64,000 nt of DNA from Acidobacteriaceae bacterium (GCA_019240405.1 JAFAYL010000035.1:41485-105484); one strand, 5' to 3'. Numbered from the stretch's first letter, positions 33,631-43,239 are shown. The notes: generated from the letters alone by a model not told the origin. Numbers and translations are program-made.

Positions 33631-34269
33631 TCAGTTCGCCTTCAACCGTTGCGCGATTTCCTTTTCTGAAATAGCGCCTTCCTTAATCACGCGCCAATAC
33701 GGTTCTGTGATGTCAACGGTCGTAGAACCGGTTCCCGTGCAGAGGCCGCCATCAAGAACGAGATCGATTCGTCCATCCATGGTTGCGAACAACTCGATAC
33801 CGCTTGCTATCGTCGGCTTGCCGGACATGTTTGCGCTGGTCGCGATCAGAGCATGACCTGTCTTTTCAACCATCGCGTTCAACACGTTCGCATTACCTTG
33901 GCGCATCGCCAAACGCCCGGTGTTGCCTGTAACCTTAAGCGGCACCTTCGAAGCAGCAGGCACGATCATGGTCAGCGGCCCTGGCCAGAAATGACGAGCA
34001 AGAATGTAAAAACGGCTGTTCAGTTCTTTTGCCAAGTCTTCCGCCATGAGGGTGTCGCTAATGGCGAGCGGGAGTGAACGCTCGCTTTCGCGGCCTTTGG
34101 CGGCGAACACGCGTCCCACCGCATGTAAATTGAACGGGTCAGCGACGAGCATGTACAAAGCGTCGGTCGGAACTCCGACCACGTTTCCTCGCTCGACCTC
34201 TTCGACTGCGCGGTCGATAGCTCCCGCGTAAGGATTGTCAACGTCGACTTCAATGAGATCGGTTGCCAC
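33631..34269 (-). CDS. tsaC: L-threonylcarbamoyladenylate synthase (Sua5/YrdC/TsaC family)
   Basis: A 212-residue protein of the YrdC fold, with GNVVGVPTDALYML near the N-terminus, KGRESERSLPLAI, FWPGPLTMIV, the GRLAMRQ stretch and SANMSGKPT. It makes threonylcarbamoyl-AMP from threonine, bicarbonate and ATP, the first step of the universal tRNA t6A modification. It is short, without the C-terminal Sua5 domain, so TsaC type. It follows the methionine-cycle genes on the same strand with a 51-base gap. Confidence 0.93.
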   Translation of the reverse strand: MATDLIEVDVDNPYAGAIDRAVEEVERGNVVGVPTDALYMLVADPFNLHAVGRVFAAKGRESERSLPLAISDTLMAEDLAKELNSRFYILARHFWPGPLTMIVPAASKVPLKVTGNTGRLAMRQGNANVLNAMVEKTGHALIATSANMSGKPTIASGIELFATMDGRIDLVLDGGLCTGTGSTTVDITEPYWRVIKEGAISEKEIAQRLKAN

Positions 34270-34320
34270 GAGGAAAAGAGTGCTCTGGCGATTATACTCG
34301 TGCCGAGTATTTTGCCAGAT

Positions 34321-36201
34321 CTAACGTTCGCCGAGAGCCTCGGCTACCTGTACCGCCATTTCATACCGCCCAAACGGCGCACTCAATTGCACGCCCTGCA
34401 CCATTGAGCGGACCCGTTGCGACATCTCCTGCGCAATCGCGATCCCTTCCGCGCGAGCTTGTTCTGCGCTGTCAGCCTTCCGCATGCGTTCCATGTAACG
34501 ATCGGGAACGGGAACGCGAAGCTCATTGACCATAAACTCTGCATTGCGGTAGCTGGTAAGCGGCCAGATTCCGGCGATGATGGGGATCTTGTACTGTTCC
34601 GTTTTCCTCAAGTAGATCTCGACGAGATCGAGATCAAACACCGGTTGAGTCACGACGTACTCCGCCCCCGCTTCCACTTTCCAGGCAAAGCGCCGCAGCT
34701 CCTCGTCCATATTGAGTGCGCCCGGATTCGCGCCCACCCCAAGAAGCAGAGCGGTTTGCGAGCCAATTGCGTTGCCTCCGATATCGAGACCCTGATTCAA
34801 ATTGTTAACGATATTGGTCAGCCCGATGGAATCGACATCAAACACTGCGGTCGCGTCGGGATAGGAGCCCATTCGAGGCGGATCGCCGGTAATGCAGATC
34901 AGATTCCGAATGCCCGTTGCGTGCGCTCCAAGCAGCTCCGATTGCATGCTGAGAATGTTGCGGTCGCGGCAGCAGAAATGAAGGACGGCCTCGATTCCGG
35001 CCTGCTGCTGAATCAACTGGCACGTCACTTGGGCGCTCATCCGAGCGCTGGCGCGAGGTCCGTCAGGCACGTTGATGCAATCGATCCCGTGTTCACGACA
35101 GAACCGCGCCCCGGCAATTTCCTTCGAGGCATCGATCCCGCGCGGCGGCAAGATCTCGACAAAGGCGACGAATTTCCGAGCGGCTAATTTTGCGCCCAAC
35201 TGCGATTTATCAGCCGCCGGTATTTTGGGGAGACGCTTTACCTCGGGTTTCCCTTCTTCGACGAGCACATCCACAGCCCTTCGTTGCACGGGCTGCAGCG
35301 ACCGCACCTCGCCCGCGATCAGTTTGATGTGCTCGGGAGTTGTTCCGCAGCAACCTCCGATAACGCGCACGCCGGCTTGCAGGAATCGCCGCGAATATTG
35401 CGCCATGTACTCCGGAGAACACAGGTAAATGTTGCGGCCTTCGACGTTGGCGGGCATTCCCGCATTCGGCATCGCGCTCAAGGGCTTCGTCGTGTGCGGC
35501 ATCATTCTTTCAATCGTTTCGAGAACGACTTTCGGACCTGCCGAGCAATTCACTCCCACGACATCAACCGGCCACTCGTTGAGATTTTTCGTGAATGTTT
35601 CCGGGTCGGTGCCGTCGCGAAGACGGCCATCGTCGTCAACGGTCACTTGCGCCACAATGACCATTTCCGGTCCGGCGGCCTCGCGTGCGGCAAGAATCGC
35701 CTCACGCAACTCGTTCGCTTCATGGAACGTTTCGAGAACCAAAAGGTCGACACCGGCAGCGATGAGCGCATCGGCCTGTTCTCTGAAGACCTGGCGAGCT
35801 TCACTAAAGGAGAGCGGACCCAGCGGCTCGATTTGCGTGCCCAGAGGTCCCATTGCGCCTGCGACAAACGCTTTCTCTCTAGCCGCTTCACGCGCCAGAT
35901 GAACTCCGGCTTCATTGATAGTTAGCAGCTTTTCTGTGAGCCCAAATGCTGCAAGACGGATGCGGTTGCCGCCAAAAGTGTTCGTTTCGAGCACTTCGGC
36001 GCCTGCCTTCGCGTACTCCTGATGAATTTCCCTCACGAGCTGCGGCGAGGAAAGATTTAACTCATCAAAGCACCTGTTGATAAAAACGCCCTTGGTATAG
36101 AGCATGGTGCCCATCGCGCCGTCAGCGACAACAATTCCCGATTGCAACTTTTTGCGGAACTCGGCGGCGCGAGTCAATGTGAGTGGGTCTGCAGCGGTCA
36201 T
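34321..36201 (-). CDS. Bifunctional homocysteine S-methyltransferase / methylenetetrahydrofolate reductase
   Basis: A 626-residue fusion of the YitJ type. Residues 1-300 form the homocysteine methyltransferase barrel with zinc ligands Cys219 (VNCSAG) and Cys284-Cys285 (GGCCGTTP). Residues about 345-626 form the MTHFR FAD-binding barrel (VEILPPRG, CINVPDGPRAS, LICITGDPP, YVVTQPVFDL). It links reduction of methylene-THF to remethylation of homocysteine, without the cobalamin domain of MetH. The SAM-hydrolase gene lies 50 bases upstream on the same strand, suggesting a shared operon in the methionine cycle. Confidence 0.94.
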   Translation of the reverse strand: MTAADPLTLTRAAEFRKKLQSGIVVADGAMGTMLYTKGVFINRCFDELNLSSPQLVREIHQEYAKAGAEVLETNTFGGNRIRLAAFGLTEKLLTINEAGVHLAREAAREKAFVAGAMGPLGTQIEPLGPLSFSEARQVFREQADALIAAGVDLLVLETFHEANELREAILAAREAAGPEMVIVAQVTVDDDGRLRDGTDPETFTKNLNEWPVDVVGVNCSAGPKVVLETIERMMPHTTKPLSAMPNAGMPANVEGRNIYLCSPEYMAQYSRRFLQAGVRVIGGCCGTTPEHIKLIAGEVRSLQPVQRRAVDVLVEEGKPEVKRLPKIPAADKSQLGAKLAARKFVAFVEILPPRGIDASKEIAGARFCREHGIDCINVPDGPRASARMSAQVTCQLIQQQAGIEAVLHFCCRDRNILSMQSELLGAHATGIRNLICITGDPPRMGSYPDATAVFDVDSIGLTNIVNNLNQGLDIGGNAIGSQTALLLGVGANPGALNMDEELRRFAWKVEAGAEYVVTQPVFDLDLVEIYLRKTEQYKIPIIAGIWPLTSYRNAEFMVNELRVPVPDRYMERMRKADSAEQARAEGIAIAQEMSQRVRSMVQGVQLSAPFGRYEMAVQVAEALGER

Positions 36202-36251
36202 GGGGAGCTTCGTCGAGCCATTCCGCTAGCTCTATTGCGCGCGGAGGGGCT

Positions 36252-37079
36252 CTACTTCGATGGTCTTTGTCGTTTAGATTGTACCGTGAGCGTCAATGGA
36301 TCGCCTGGATTACCTTTGAGATGAGCAGCCGCGCTTTGACGATTCATGCCTATTTCGATGTAGCCTGAGCTTCCGAAATATGCGAAGCATCCGGCGTTCC
36401 CGGCAGCTCCGAAAGTAGGTTGGAAACTAGTAACGCGCCGGGTGCGTACGTGGAGGCTGAATGGAGAAGAAGCGATGGTGCGGAAGGCGGCGATCTCGAA
36501 ATTTGTAATCACGTTTCCGAAGCGATCAACGCTGAGAATCGTGCCCCGCCATTCACCGGGTTTCATTTCACGCGCGACGAGATCCGGAAGCCGCACGATT
36601 TTGGCAAGCTTTGGGCCGACTTCCTTTAGATTGATACCACAAGCAAGCGCCGCAGCAACGGGTGCGAAGATGTCGCGCCCATGAAAGGTGGAGGAAACCG
36701 ACTCGTTCCAAAGATTCCGGGCTGTGATTTCACGCGCCTTGGCTTGTGGATCGCGGTCGAATATCATCGTGAGGATGCCGTTATCGGGAGCGACAAAGAA
36801 CTGTCCGAGCGCCTCGAGCAGCAGAGGCTTCCGCGCGGTTCCGACTCCCGGGTCAACTACGATTACGTGAACTGTCCCGCTTGGGAAATACCGAGCAGCC
36901 TGGTCGATTGTGTAAGCGCCGCTCGGAATCGAAAAAGGCGGGATCTCATGCGAGATGTCGACGATTTCCACGCCTGGACAGCGAGCGAGTAGTACGCCTT
37001 TCATCGTGCCGACGTAGTGATCCGCGCTTCCGAAATCTGTTGTGAGAGTTACTATGGGACGCGGTCGCGCGGATTTCAT
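36252..37079 (-). CDS. SAM hydrolase / SAM hydroxide adenosyltransferase (DUF62 family)
   Basis: A 275-residue protein of the fluorinase/chlorinase-like family, with the N-terminal motif TLTTDFGSADHYVG, ISHEIPPF, VVDPGVGT and APDNGIL. Most members hydrolyse S-adenosylmethionine to adenosine and methionine rather than halogenating it; that is known of the family, not shown here. It is the first gene of the minus-strand group with the homocysteine methyltransferase and Sua5, and is divergent from the cysteine desulfurase with 85 bases between the starts. Confidence 0.92.
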   Translation of the reverse strand: MKSARPRPIVTLTTDFGSADHYVGTMKGVLLARCPGVEIVDISHEIPPFSIPSGAYTIDQAARYFPSGTVHVIVVDPGVGTARKPLLLEALGQFFVAPDNGILTMIFDRDPQAKAREITARNLWNESVSSTFHGRDIFAPVAAALACGINLKEVGPKLAKIVRLPDLVAREMKPGEWRGTILSVDRFGNVITNFEIAAFRTIASSPFSLHVRTRRVTSFQPTFGAAGNAGCFAYFGSSGYIEIGMNRQSAAAHLKGNPGDPLTLTVQSKRQRPSK

Positions 37080-37164
37080 GCGTTGCTAGAATTGTATTGA
37101 AACTCCCTGCTGACAGCGTTCAGCGGCATCCGCTGAAACGTTTTTTGCCTGTCCGATTCCCAGC

Positions 37165-38337
37165 ATGCCGACCTTATATTTCGATCACAATGCCACAACC
37201 CCGATCGCGCCAGAGGTGGCGGATGCGATGGCCGCGGCTTTGCGTGATGTATACGGGAATCCATCGAGTGTACACCGGCCCGGCCAATTAGCCAGACAAC
37301 AGCTCGAGAAGTCCAGGCGTACGGTCGCGGAATTCATTCATGCGCCGGCTGCCGAATTGGTGTTTACCAGCGGCGGAACTGAAGCGAATAACCTGGCAAT
37401 CTTCGGTGTCGCGCGGAGTATACCGAGCGCTCATAAGCACGTGATCACCACCACGGTTGAGCATCCGGCTGTGCTCGAGTCTTGCCGGCAGCTCGAGCGC
37501 GAAGGGGTTGAGATAAGTCGCGTGAATGTGAGCGGCGGCGTTATTGCTGTCGACGAAATTCGCCGGAATTTGCGGGCTGAAACGGTTCTGATTTCCGTGA
37601 TGCACGCCAATAATGAAGTTGGGACGATACAACCTGTTGAGGAGATCGGGGCGTTGGTGCGTGAGCGCCGGGCCGCCGGCCAGGAGATCTACTTTCACTC
37701 AGACGGGGTCCAGGCTTTCGGCAAAATCGGTGTGGACGTTCAGCGGCTCGGCGTCGATCTGTACTCAGTAAGCGCGCATAAGATTTTTGGTCCGAAGGGC
37801 GTAGGCGGGCTGTTTGTTCGAAGAGGCACACCTCTCGAGCCGGTTCAATATGGCGGGCGTCACGAGCGCGGGCGGCGAGCGGGAACCGAGAATGTTCCCG
37901 GAGTTATGGCCTTCGCGCGAGCTGTCGAATTGTGCTCTCCGAACGATTCGAGCTATCTCTCTGCGCTACGCGATTTCTTTGAGGCGGAAATGAGATTAGC
38001 TATGCCACAGGTGAAGATCAATGGAGCTCCAGAAAGAAGGCTGCCAAATACGAGCAATCTGGAGTTTCCCGAGCTTTCGGCCGAGGCATTGGTCATAGCT
38101 CTCGATCTAAAAGGAGTCGCTGTATCGACGGGATCAGCGTGTAGCAGCGGCTCGATCGAGCCTTCGCATGTCCTGCTTGCGATGGGAAGGACTCGCGACG
38201 AGGCGCGATCCAGTGTCCGGTTCTCATTTGGGCGATATAACACCGGCCACGAAGTGAATGCGCTGGTCGATGCCGTGACGGGCTGCGTACACCAGCTTCA
38301 GCGGCTTGCGAGAGAGGAGATTCGGGCAGTTGTCTAG
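37165..38337 (+). CDS. iscS: Cysteine desulfurase (NifS/IscS type)
   Basis: A 390-residue class V PLP enzyme that removes sulfur from cysteine as a persulfide. The PLP Lys is Lys206 in SAHKIFGPKG, the ring-N Asp is Asp180 in HSDGVQ, and the catalytic Cys is Cys326 in STGSACSSG, placing it in group I. It overlaps mnmA by 8 bases, so its sulfur probably goes to tRNA thiolation; no iscU is nearby. Symbol by similarity. Confidence 0.93.
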   Translation: MPTLYFDHNATTPIAPEVADAMAAALRDVYGNPSSVHRPGQLARQQLEKSRRTVAEFIHAPAAELVFTSGGTEANNLAIFGVARSIPSAHKHVITTTVEHPAVLESCRQLEREGVEISRVNVSGGVIAVDEIRRNLRAETVLISVMHANNEVGTIQPVEEIGALVRERRAAGQEIYFHSDGVQAFGKIGVDVQRLGVDLYSVSAHKIFGPKGVGGLFVRRGTPLEPVQYGGRHERGRRAGTENVPGVMAFARAVELCSPNDSSYLSALRDFFEAEMRLAMPQVKINGAPERRLPNTSNLEFPELSAEALVIALDLKGVAVSTGSACSSGSIEPSHVLLAMGRTRDEARSSVRFSFGRYNTGHEVNALVDAVTGCVHQLQRLAREEIRAVV

Positions 38338-39445
38338 CGCTGAGCCGCTCATTGCCGTCGCAATGTCTGGCGGCGTTGATAGCTCGGTTGTAGCCGGCCT
38401 CTTGCAGCAACAGGGCTGCCGGGTCATCGGGCTCACGATGCAGCTTTGGAATCAGCGGCGCTTGCCGGAACTGATTCCCGAAGGCGGTTCCGCAGGCCGC
38501 TGTTGCTCGCTAGACGACGTTTACGATGCGCGGGCTGTCGCGTCCATTCTCGGGATTCCTTCTTACGTCGTCAACTTCGAAGAGCGGTTTGAGCGAGAGG
38601 TCGTGAAGCCGTTCATTGATGATTATCTGGCCGGGAGGACGCCCATTCCGTGCACGGCTTGCAACAACTTCATCAAGTTCGATCAGTTCCTCGAGATCGC
38701 GGATGGCGTTGGCGCCGAGAAAATCGCGACGGGTCACTACGCGCGGCTCAGCTTCCATGAGTCATCCGGGCGATATCAAATGCGCACGGGCGCCGACTGT
38801 CATAAGGATCAAACGTATTTTCTTTTCGGGTTGACGCAGGAGCAGCTTGCCCGAACCATGTTTCCGATTGGCGATCTATCGAAGCCGCAAGTCCGCGAGC
38901 TGGCGAGAGAGTTGGGCCTGCCGGTCGCCGAAAAGAACGACAGCCAAGAGATCTGCTTCGTGCCGAACGGCGATTATGCAGCATTTATCGAGGCGTATCT
39001 TCGGGAGCAGAGCATCAATTCACGCACCCCCGCCGGCGAAATCGTGGACACAAATGGCAATCGTCTTGGAGAGCATACCGGCACGCATCATTTCACCGTG
39101 GGCCAGCGCCGCGGGTTGCGGATTGCTGCCGGCGAGCCGCTATATGTGGTCGCAACGGAGCCGGCCACGCAGCGCGTCATTGTCGGGCGAAATCAGGAGT
39201 TGCTGCGGAGCTCGCTAGTCGCGCGCGACGTGAATTGGCTTTCGATTGGTCCGATTCGCGACTCTCGTGAGGCGCAGGTCAAGATCAGAAATAAGCATGT
39301 ACCCGCACAAGCGATGCTCGCGCCGACGGGAGACGACTCTCGCATCGAAGTTCGTTTTGATGAACCCCAGCGAGCGATCACGCCCGGCCAAGCTGCCGTT
39401 TTTTATGAGGGCGATCTAGTGCTGGGCGGCGGCTGGATCGACTAA
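38330..39445 (+). CDS. mnmA: tRNA-specific 2-thiouridylase MnmA
   Basis: A 371-residue enzyme that thiolates U34 of tRNA Lys, Glu and Gln. The ATP-binding PP-loop is AVAMSGGVDSSV; the catalytic Cys pair is in PIPCTACN and QEICFV; the GQRRGL segment is near the C-terminus. TTG 38330 is preferred as start because AGGAG lies 11 bases upstream and it gives a normal N-terminus; a TTG at 38306 is an alternative. Directly coupled to the cysteine desulfurase that would donate sulfur. Confidence 0.95.
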   Translation: MSSAEPLIAVAMSGGVDSSVVAGLLQQQGCRVIGLTMQLWNQRRLPELIPEGGSAGRCCSLDDVYDARAVASILGIPSYVVNFEERFEREVVKPFIDDYLAGRTPIPCTACNNFIKFDQFLEIADGVGAEKIATGHYARLSFHESSGRYQMRTGADCHKDQTYFLFGLTQEQLARTMFPIGDLSKPQVRELARELGLPVAEKNDSQEICFVPNGDYAAFIEAYLREQSINSRTPAGEIVDTNGNRLGEHTGTHHFTVGQRRGLRIAAGEPLYVVATEPATQRVIVGRNQELLRSSLVARDVNWLSIGPIRDSREAQVKIRNKHVPAQAMLAPTGDDSRIEVRFDEPQRAITPGQAAVFYEGDLVLGGGWID

Positions 39446-39454
39446 ACTCCACAA

Positions 39455-40357
39455 TTGGCCCAAAGAAAGACTTGGCTCCAGATTCATGCCGAGTACGCGG
39501 TGGCGTATGCCCTGATGGGCGCGCTGCGGTACTTGCCTTTGAGCGCGGCGAACACGCTGGCGCGAGCGAGTACGAGGTTGCTCGATTTTGCTGTGCCCAA
39601 ACTTCGCCGCGTTGCGATGACGAATCTTTCGTTCGCTTTCCCGGATTTGGATGCGCGCGAGCGCAAACAGATCGTGGATGGCGTGTTTCGAAGCGTCGCG
39701 CGACTTCTGGCCGGTTTAGCTCGGTTTCCGTCACTGAACCGGGGCAGTATCGCTGAATGGATCGTATATGACGGGCTGGAAAACTATCTGGCGGCGAAGC
39801 GCCTAGGCAAAGGCGTTTTGGTAGCCACCGGCCATCTCGGCAATTGGGAGCTGAGCGCCTTCGCTCATGCGCTCATGACAGAGCCGATGAATGTTATGGT
39901 ACGCCCGCTCGACAATCCGCTGATTGACCGGCTAGTTGAGAACAGGCGCGGTTTAACGGGCAACCGTCTGATTGAAAAGAAACATGCCGCTCGCTCCGTG
40001 ATGAAAGCTCTTCGAAACAACGAGGCTGCCGGCATATTGATCGATCAGAACACGACACCCGCAGAAGGCGTGTTTATCAATTTTTTCGGCAAGCTGGCTT
40101 GCGCCGGATCAGCGTTCGTGAAGCTGGCCTATCACTCCGGCGCGCCTGTAATCCCCGGTTTCGCGCTATGGGACGAGAGCCTGAAACGCTATACCTTGCG
40201 CTTCTATCCGCGCGTGGAATTGAGGGGTGACGCCCAGGCCGATACGCAGCGAATTCATTCAATTCTCGAGGAGATCATCCGGCGCCACCCCGATCAATGG
40301 ATGTGGATTCACAGGCGCTGGAAAACCCGGCCGCCCGGGGAACCGCCGCTCTACTGA
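39455..40357 (+). CDS. LpxL/HtrB-like lysophospholipid acyltransferase
   Basis: A 300-residue protein of the lauroyl/myristoyl acyltransferase family. The catalytic HxxxxE motif is in GHLGNWE; IDQNTTPAEGVFINFFG and the C-terminal WMWIHRRWKTRP segment are conserved. It would add a secondary acyl chain to lipid A or a related lipid at the inner membrane. The start is TTG 39455, 9 bases after mnmA, so it probably belongs to the same transcript. Confidence 0.9.
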   Translation: MAQRKTWLQIHAEYAVAYALMGALRYLPLSAANTLARASTRLLDFAVPKLRRVAMTNLSFAFPDLDARERKQIVDGVFRSVARLLAGLARFPSLNRGSIAEWIVYDGLENYLAAKRLGKGVLVATGHLGNWELSAFAHALMTEPMNVMVRPLDNPLIDRLVENRRGLTGNRLIEKKHAARSVMKALRNNEAAGILIDQNTTPAEGVFINFFGKLACAGSAFVKLAYHSGAPVIPGFALWDESLKRYTLRFYPRVELRGDAQADTQRIHSILEEIIRRHPDQWMWIHRRWKTRPPGEPPLY

Positions 40358-40366
40358 AGCTGCGCA

Positions 40367-41017
40367 TCATGCCGCACGAGCAGCAGTTTCGTCAGAGTTG
40401 AGGGATGCGGACGAAGCGTTGCTCGACTTTACATCTGGAGATGAAAAAACGAAGCCATTTTCAGGAGCGGATGCTGCGGGCGATGCATGCGTCGCCTCTA
40501 CGGACGTCTTGAGGCGCGTTTGTTGGAGCTGACGGAGTTCGGTTAAATCCTTTTGATAGTTGCGGCGAAGGCGAGATTCTTGAATGCTGAGGTTATTCAA
40601 CTGCTTCTGATGAGTGATGAAGGTGTGCGCCTGAATCAGGGCTTCGCGGACTTCTGGCTGTTCTTCCTGAAACATATTCTTGAAATTCAGGCGCGCTACG
40701 GCATAGATGCCCATCTCCAAAGATGGAATCCGGTTGAGACGCCATTGGGTATCGGCGAGGGATTGGACCAGCTCGGTTTCACGCTCCCCGACGGGATTGA
40801 ATTGGGAAGCGAAGCGCGAGATGTGGCGCTCGTAGACTGCGGCGTCGTCACTGGGGAGCAGGACGGTGCGGCCGGTGAGAGCGCTCTTAACCGCGTTTAA
40901 AGAGGATTTGGCTTTGCCTTCCGGCGTTTTCGGACCGGTGGAGAGTTGAGAATTCGCGCGGTTAGCGGTGACACGGGCCGCGGAGGCTGATGAGTTGGCG
41001 GTGGAATAGAATTCCAT
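40367..41017 (-). CDS. 'STGPKTPEGKA' acidobacterial protein of unknown function
   Basis: A 216-residue protein with the N-terminal motif ANRANSQLSTGPKTPEGKA, which I associate with a family repeated many times in acidobacterial genomes. The following SLNAVKSALTG is part of the same signature. The middle is helical and the C-terminus low-complexity (Ser/Ala-rich). No signal peptide. Function unknown; copies are often scattered singly between unrelated genes, as here. Confidence 0.75.
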   Translation of the reverse strand: MEFYSTANSSASAARVTANRANSQLSTGPKTPEGKAKSSLNAVKSALTGRTVLLPSDDAAVYERHISRFASQFNPVGERETELVQSLADTQWRLNRIPSLEMGIYAVARLNFKNMFQEEQPEVREALIQAHTFITHQKQLNNLSIQESRLRRNYQKDLTELRQLQQTRLKTSVEATHASPAASAPENGFVFSSPDVKSSNASSASLNSDETAARAA

Positions 41018-41136
41018 GGCGGCTACACGGTAGCACGCGAAAGAGCGAAAACGAACTATGAAGTTTCAGAATCGGTTGTAAGTGGTTGGAAGTCGGCCAG
41101 AAGAAATTTCTTAGCAATCTGTGACCGACCGGGGTC

Positions 41137-43239
41137 CTACGCTGTTCCCCTCGCGCGGTGCTGCGCTACTGGCCTCTGGTCGAGTCCGAGGACTGCGGTG
41201 ATGATTCCGGAGACATCCTGCGGAACTGAGAGCGGTCCTTCGTAAGTTAAATATTGCTGCCCGTCGTTGGTTTTCACGCGGCGGAGTTGAATATCGAAGG
41301 CGGCATCCATCTGTTCCGCCGTGCCGCGCACGCGAATCGTTCGCGATTCCGCATTTTCGTCCACAATCGCTAGGCCGTAATTTTGGAGGAAGGAACAAAC
41401 GGCAGCAAGGTCCTCCGGATCTGCGGCGATCGCTCTGAGCGCATCTTCTCTCGGAATCTGCGAGACTTCGCCCGAAAGCAGCGCTTCGGCTCCGGTGGAA
41501 CCGGCGCCCGCATCCGCTCGACGCCTAAGCACGATTGTCGCGGTTATCTCCTGGCGCGTGACCGCTGCGGGCAACACAGTCGCTTGGGGATCCGGCTTGG
41601 GAGCGCTGCCGGGTATCGGGACGCGCCGCTCGCTGGCGCTCGTCGTGCCACCTGACGAGAGCGCGGCAAGAATCTCACCTCCGTTCGGGCTGCCCAATCC
41701 CGTGCACGGATCCCATCCGGGGCCGGCATTGTAGTAGCCGAGGCCGCTGTCGTCGTTGCTGCCGCTCGTGATGTCATTGAAAGAACTGCCGGCAGCATAG
41801 AGAGACGCATTGACGAAGCCCACAGAGCGCCCGAGCTGCTGATTGATCAGCGCGACGAGCGCGGCCCACAGTGGCGCAACGGCGCTCGTTCCGCCGACTA
41901 CGGTAGTCTGACCATCAACGAGAATGTAATAGCCGGTGGTTGGGTCAGCATCTCCAGCGACATCCGGAACGCCTCGGCCTACAAACCCGGTTTGGGGTTG
42001 CGCTGGAACGCCGGCGGAACTTTGGTAACTCGGCAGAGCGAAGACGTTGCTGACACCGCCGCCCGTCGCGCCCTCGTTATTCGCAATCTCGTTCCAAACC
42101 ACTTCGGATGAGATTGCGCCATTTGAACCTTGCAGCGTTGTGCCACCGCATGCCAACGAATACGGGCTCGATGCCGGAAAATCCACGTGCAGGTTTCCAT
42201 CGCCGACTCCATCGCTCGATCCGTTATCGCCGGCCGCAATGGTTACGGTGACCCCAAGCGTCGCTGCGTCTTGAAGCGCGTTGTTCATCGCCGTCTGCGA
42301 TTGTTGTGTCCACGAATCCTCAGCACCGCCCCAACTGATCGACACGACGGATGGTTTGCGCGTAGTGTCGTGAACAGCGTCTGTAATGGCATCGACGAAG
42401 CCCTGATCGGTGTTGGGCGCAAAATATACGGCGATGTTTGCTCCGGGCGCGATGGAGCCAGCCACCTCAATGTCCAGCATCACCTCGGCATCGGCGTCCG
42501 ATCCCGGAGAATTTGTTCCGCCGTCTACGGAAACCGCCGTGATACCCGGCTCAGTTAATCCCAAATCACTGAAATAAGTCGCAAGATCAGTGGTTGAGTA
42601 GCCGCCGCCGAGCTCGACAATTCCGATGGTTTGACCGGTGCCATTCGCGCCACCCGGGAAATTGTAAAGCGTTGCGACCTGGGGAGGCGTGAACGTGCCG
42701 GCAGGCGGAGTGACTGCTGCGGGGGCGGAAGGCTGGGCGGGTATGGGGGTTGCCGAGAGTCGAAAATGAGGCTGGGCTACGGGTCGCGTATCGAGCCCAA
42801 GAACGGCGATCACGATACCTTCGAGCTCGACCGGTATGGTGAGCGTGCCCGTACGCCCGCGAAAACTAACACCGGTTTGCTGGATTTGATAGTTTGCTAG
42901 CTCTGTGCCGAACGCCTTACTCATGGCATCCGCGGTTCCCAGCAGCATGACCCTGCGTTTCGGAAGGCTGCTCTCGACAATGGCGAGCTGAGAGGCGTGA
43001 GCGAATTTCTCCACAATCCGAACGTCTGCTGGATTGGCGCCATAAGCATCCGCAAATTCTTCGCGCGATGGATACTCACCTGGCACGGTTCCACTTGGCA
43101 GAGAGGATACGGCACCCTTCCGTCTCAGAATTACGGTGACGCTTACCAATTCGTTTTTCTGAACGGGGCCCACCTGTTGCGCCCCCGGGACGGGCTGCCT
43201 GTCGCTTCCGGTCAAAGTGACTCTGGTTTCGAATGCCAT
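41137..43239 (-). CDS. Sedolisin (S53) peptidase with a second prodomain at its C-terminus
   Basis: A 700-residue pro-kumamolisin-like peptidase. Residues about 28-155 are the activation prodomain; about 183-530 the catalytic domain with Glu252 and Asp256 (EVMLDIEVAG), Asp338 (AAGDNG) and Ser452 (GGTSA). Residues about 563-693 are a second copy of the prodomain: both copies end I.AVLGLD.RPVAQ and start with a PVPG/PIPG-containing linker. No signal peptide is seen, which is common in this family. Such peptidases act at acid pH; the extra prodomain could be a second inhibitor or a cell-surface module. Confidence 0.92.
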   Translation of the reverse strand: MAFETRVTLTGSDRQPVPGAQQVGPVQKNELVSVTVILRRKGAVSSLPSGTVPGEYPSREEFADAYGANPADVRIVEKFAHASQLAIVESSLPKRRVMLLGTADAMSKAFGTELANYQIQQTGVSFRGRTGTLTIPVELEGIVIAVLGLDTRPVAQPHFRLSATPIPAQPSAPAAVTPPAGTFTPPQVATLYNFPGGANGTGQTIGIVELGGGYSTTDLATYFSDLGLTEPGITAVSVDGGTNSPGSDADAEVMLDIEVAGSIAPGANIAVYFAPNTDQGFVDAITDAVHDTTRKPSVVSISWGGAEDSWTQQSQTAMNNALQDAATLGVTVTIAAGDNGSSDGVGDGNLHVDFPASSPYSLACGGTTLQGSNGAISSEVVWNEIANNEGATGGGVSNVFALPSYQSSAGVPAQPQTGFVGRGVPDVAGDADPTTGYYILVDGQTTVVGGTSAVAPLWAALVALINQQLGRSVGFVNASLYAAGSSFNDITSGSNDDSGLGYYNAGPGWDPCTGLGSPNGGEILAALSSGGTTSASERRVPIPGSAPKPDPQATVLPAAVTRQEITATIVLRRRADAGAGSTGAEALLSGEVSQIPREDALRAIAADPEDLAAVCSFLQNYGLAIVDENAESRTIRVRGTAEQMDAAFDIQLRRVKTNDGQQYLTYEGPLSVPQDVSGIITAVLGLDQRPVAQHRARGTA

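Noticed and set aside
33557..33856. 99-codon plus-strand frame overlapping the end of the Sua5 gene
   Set aside because: Most of it is antisense to the conserved tsaC coding sequence and the first part has no protein-like features.
34417..35925. Long plus-strand frames inside the homocysteine methyltransferase/MTHFR gene
   Set aside because: High GC makes antisense frames stay open; the minus-strand protein has complete catalytic motifs over the whole length.
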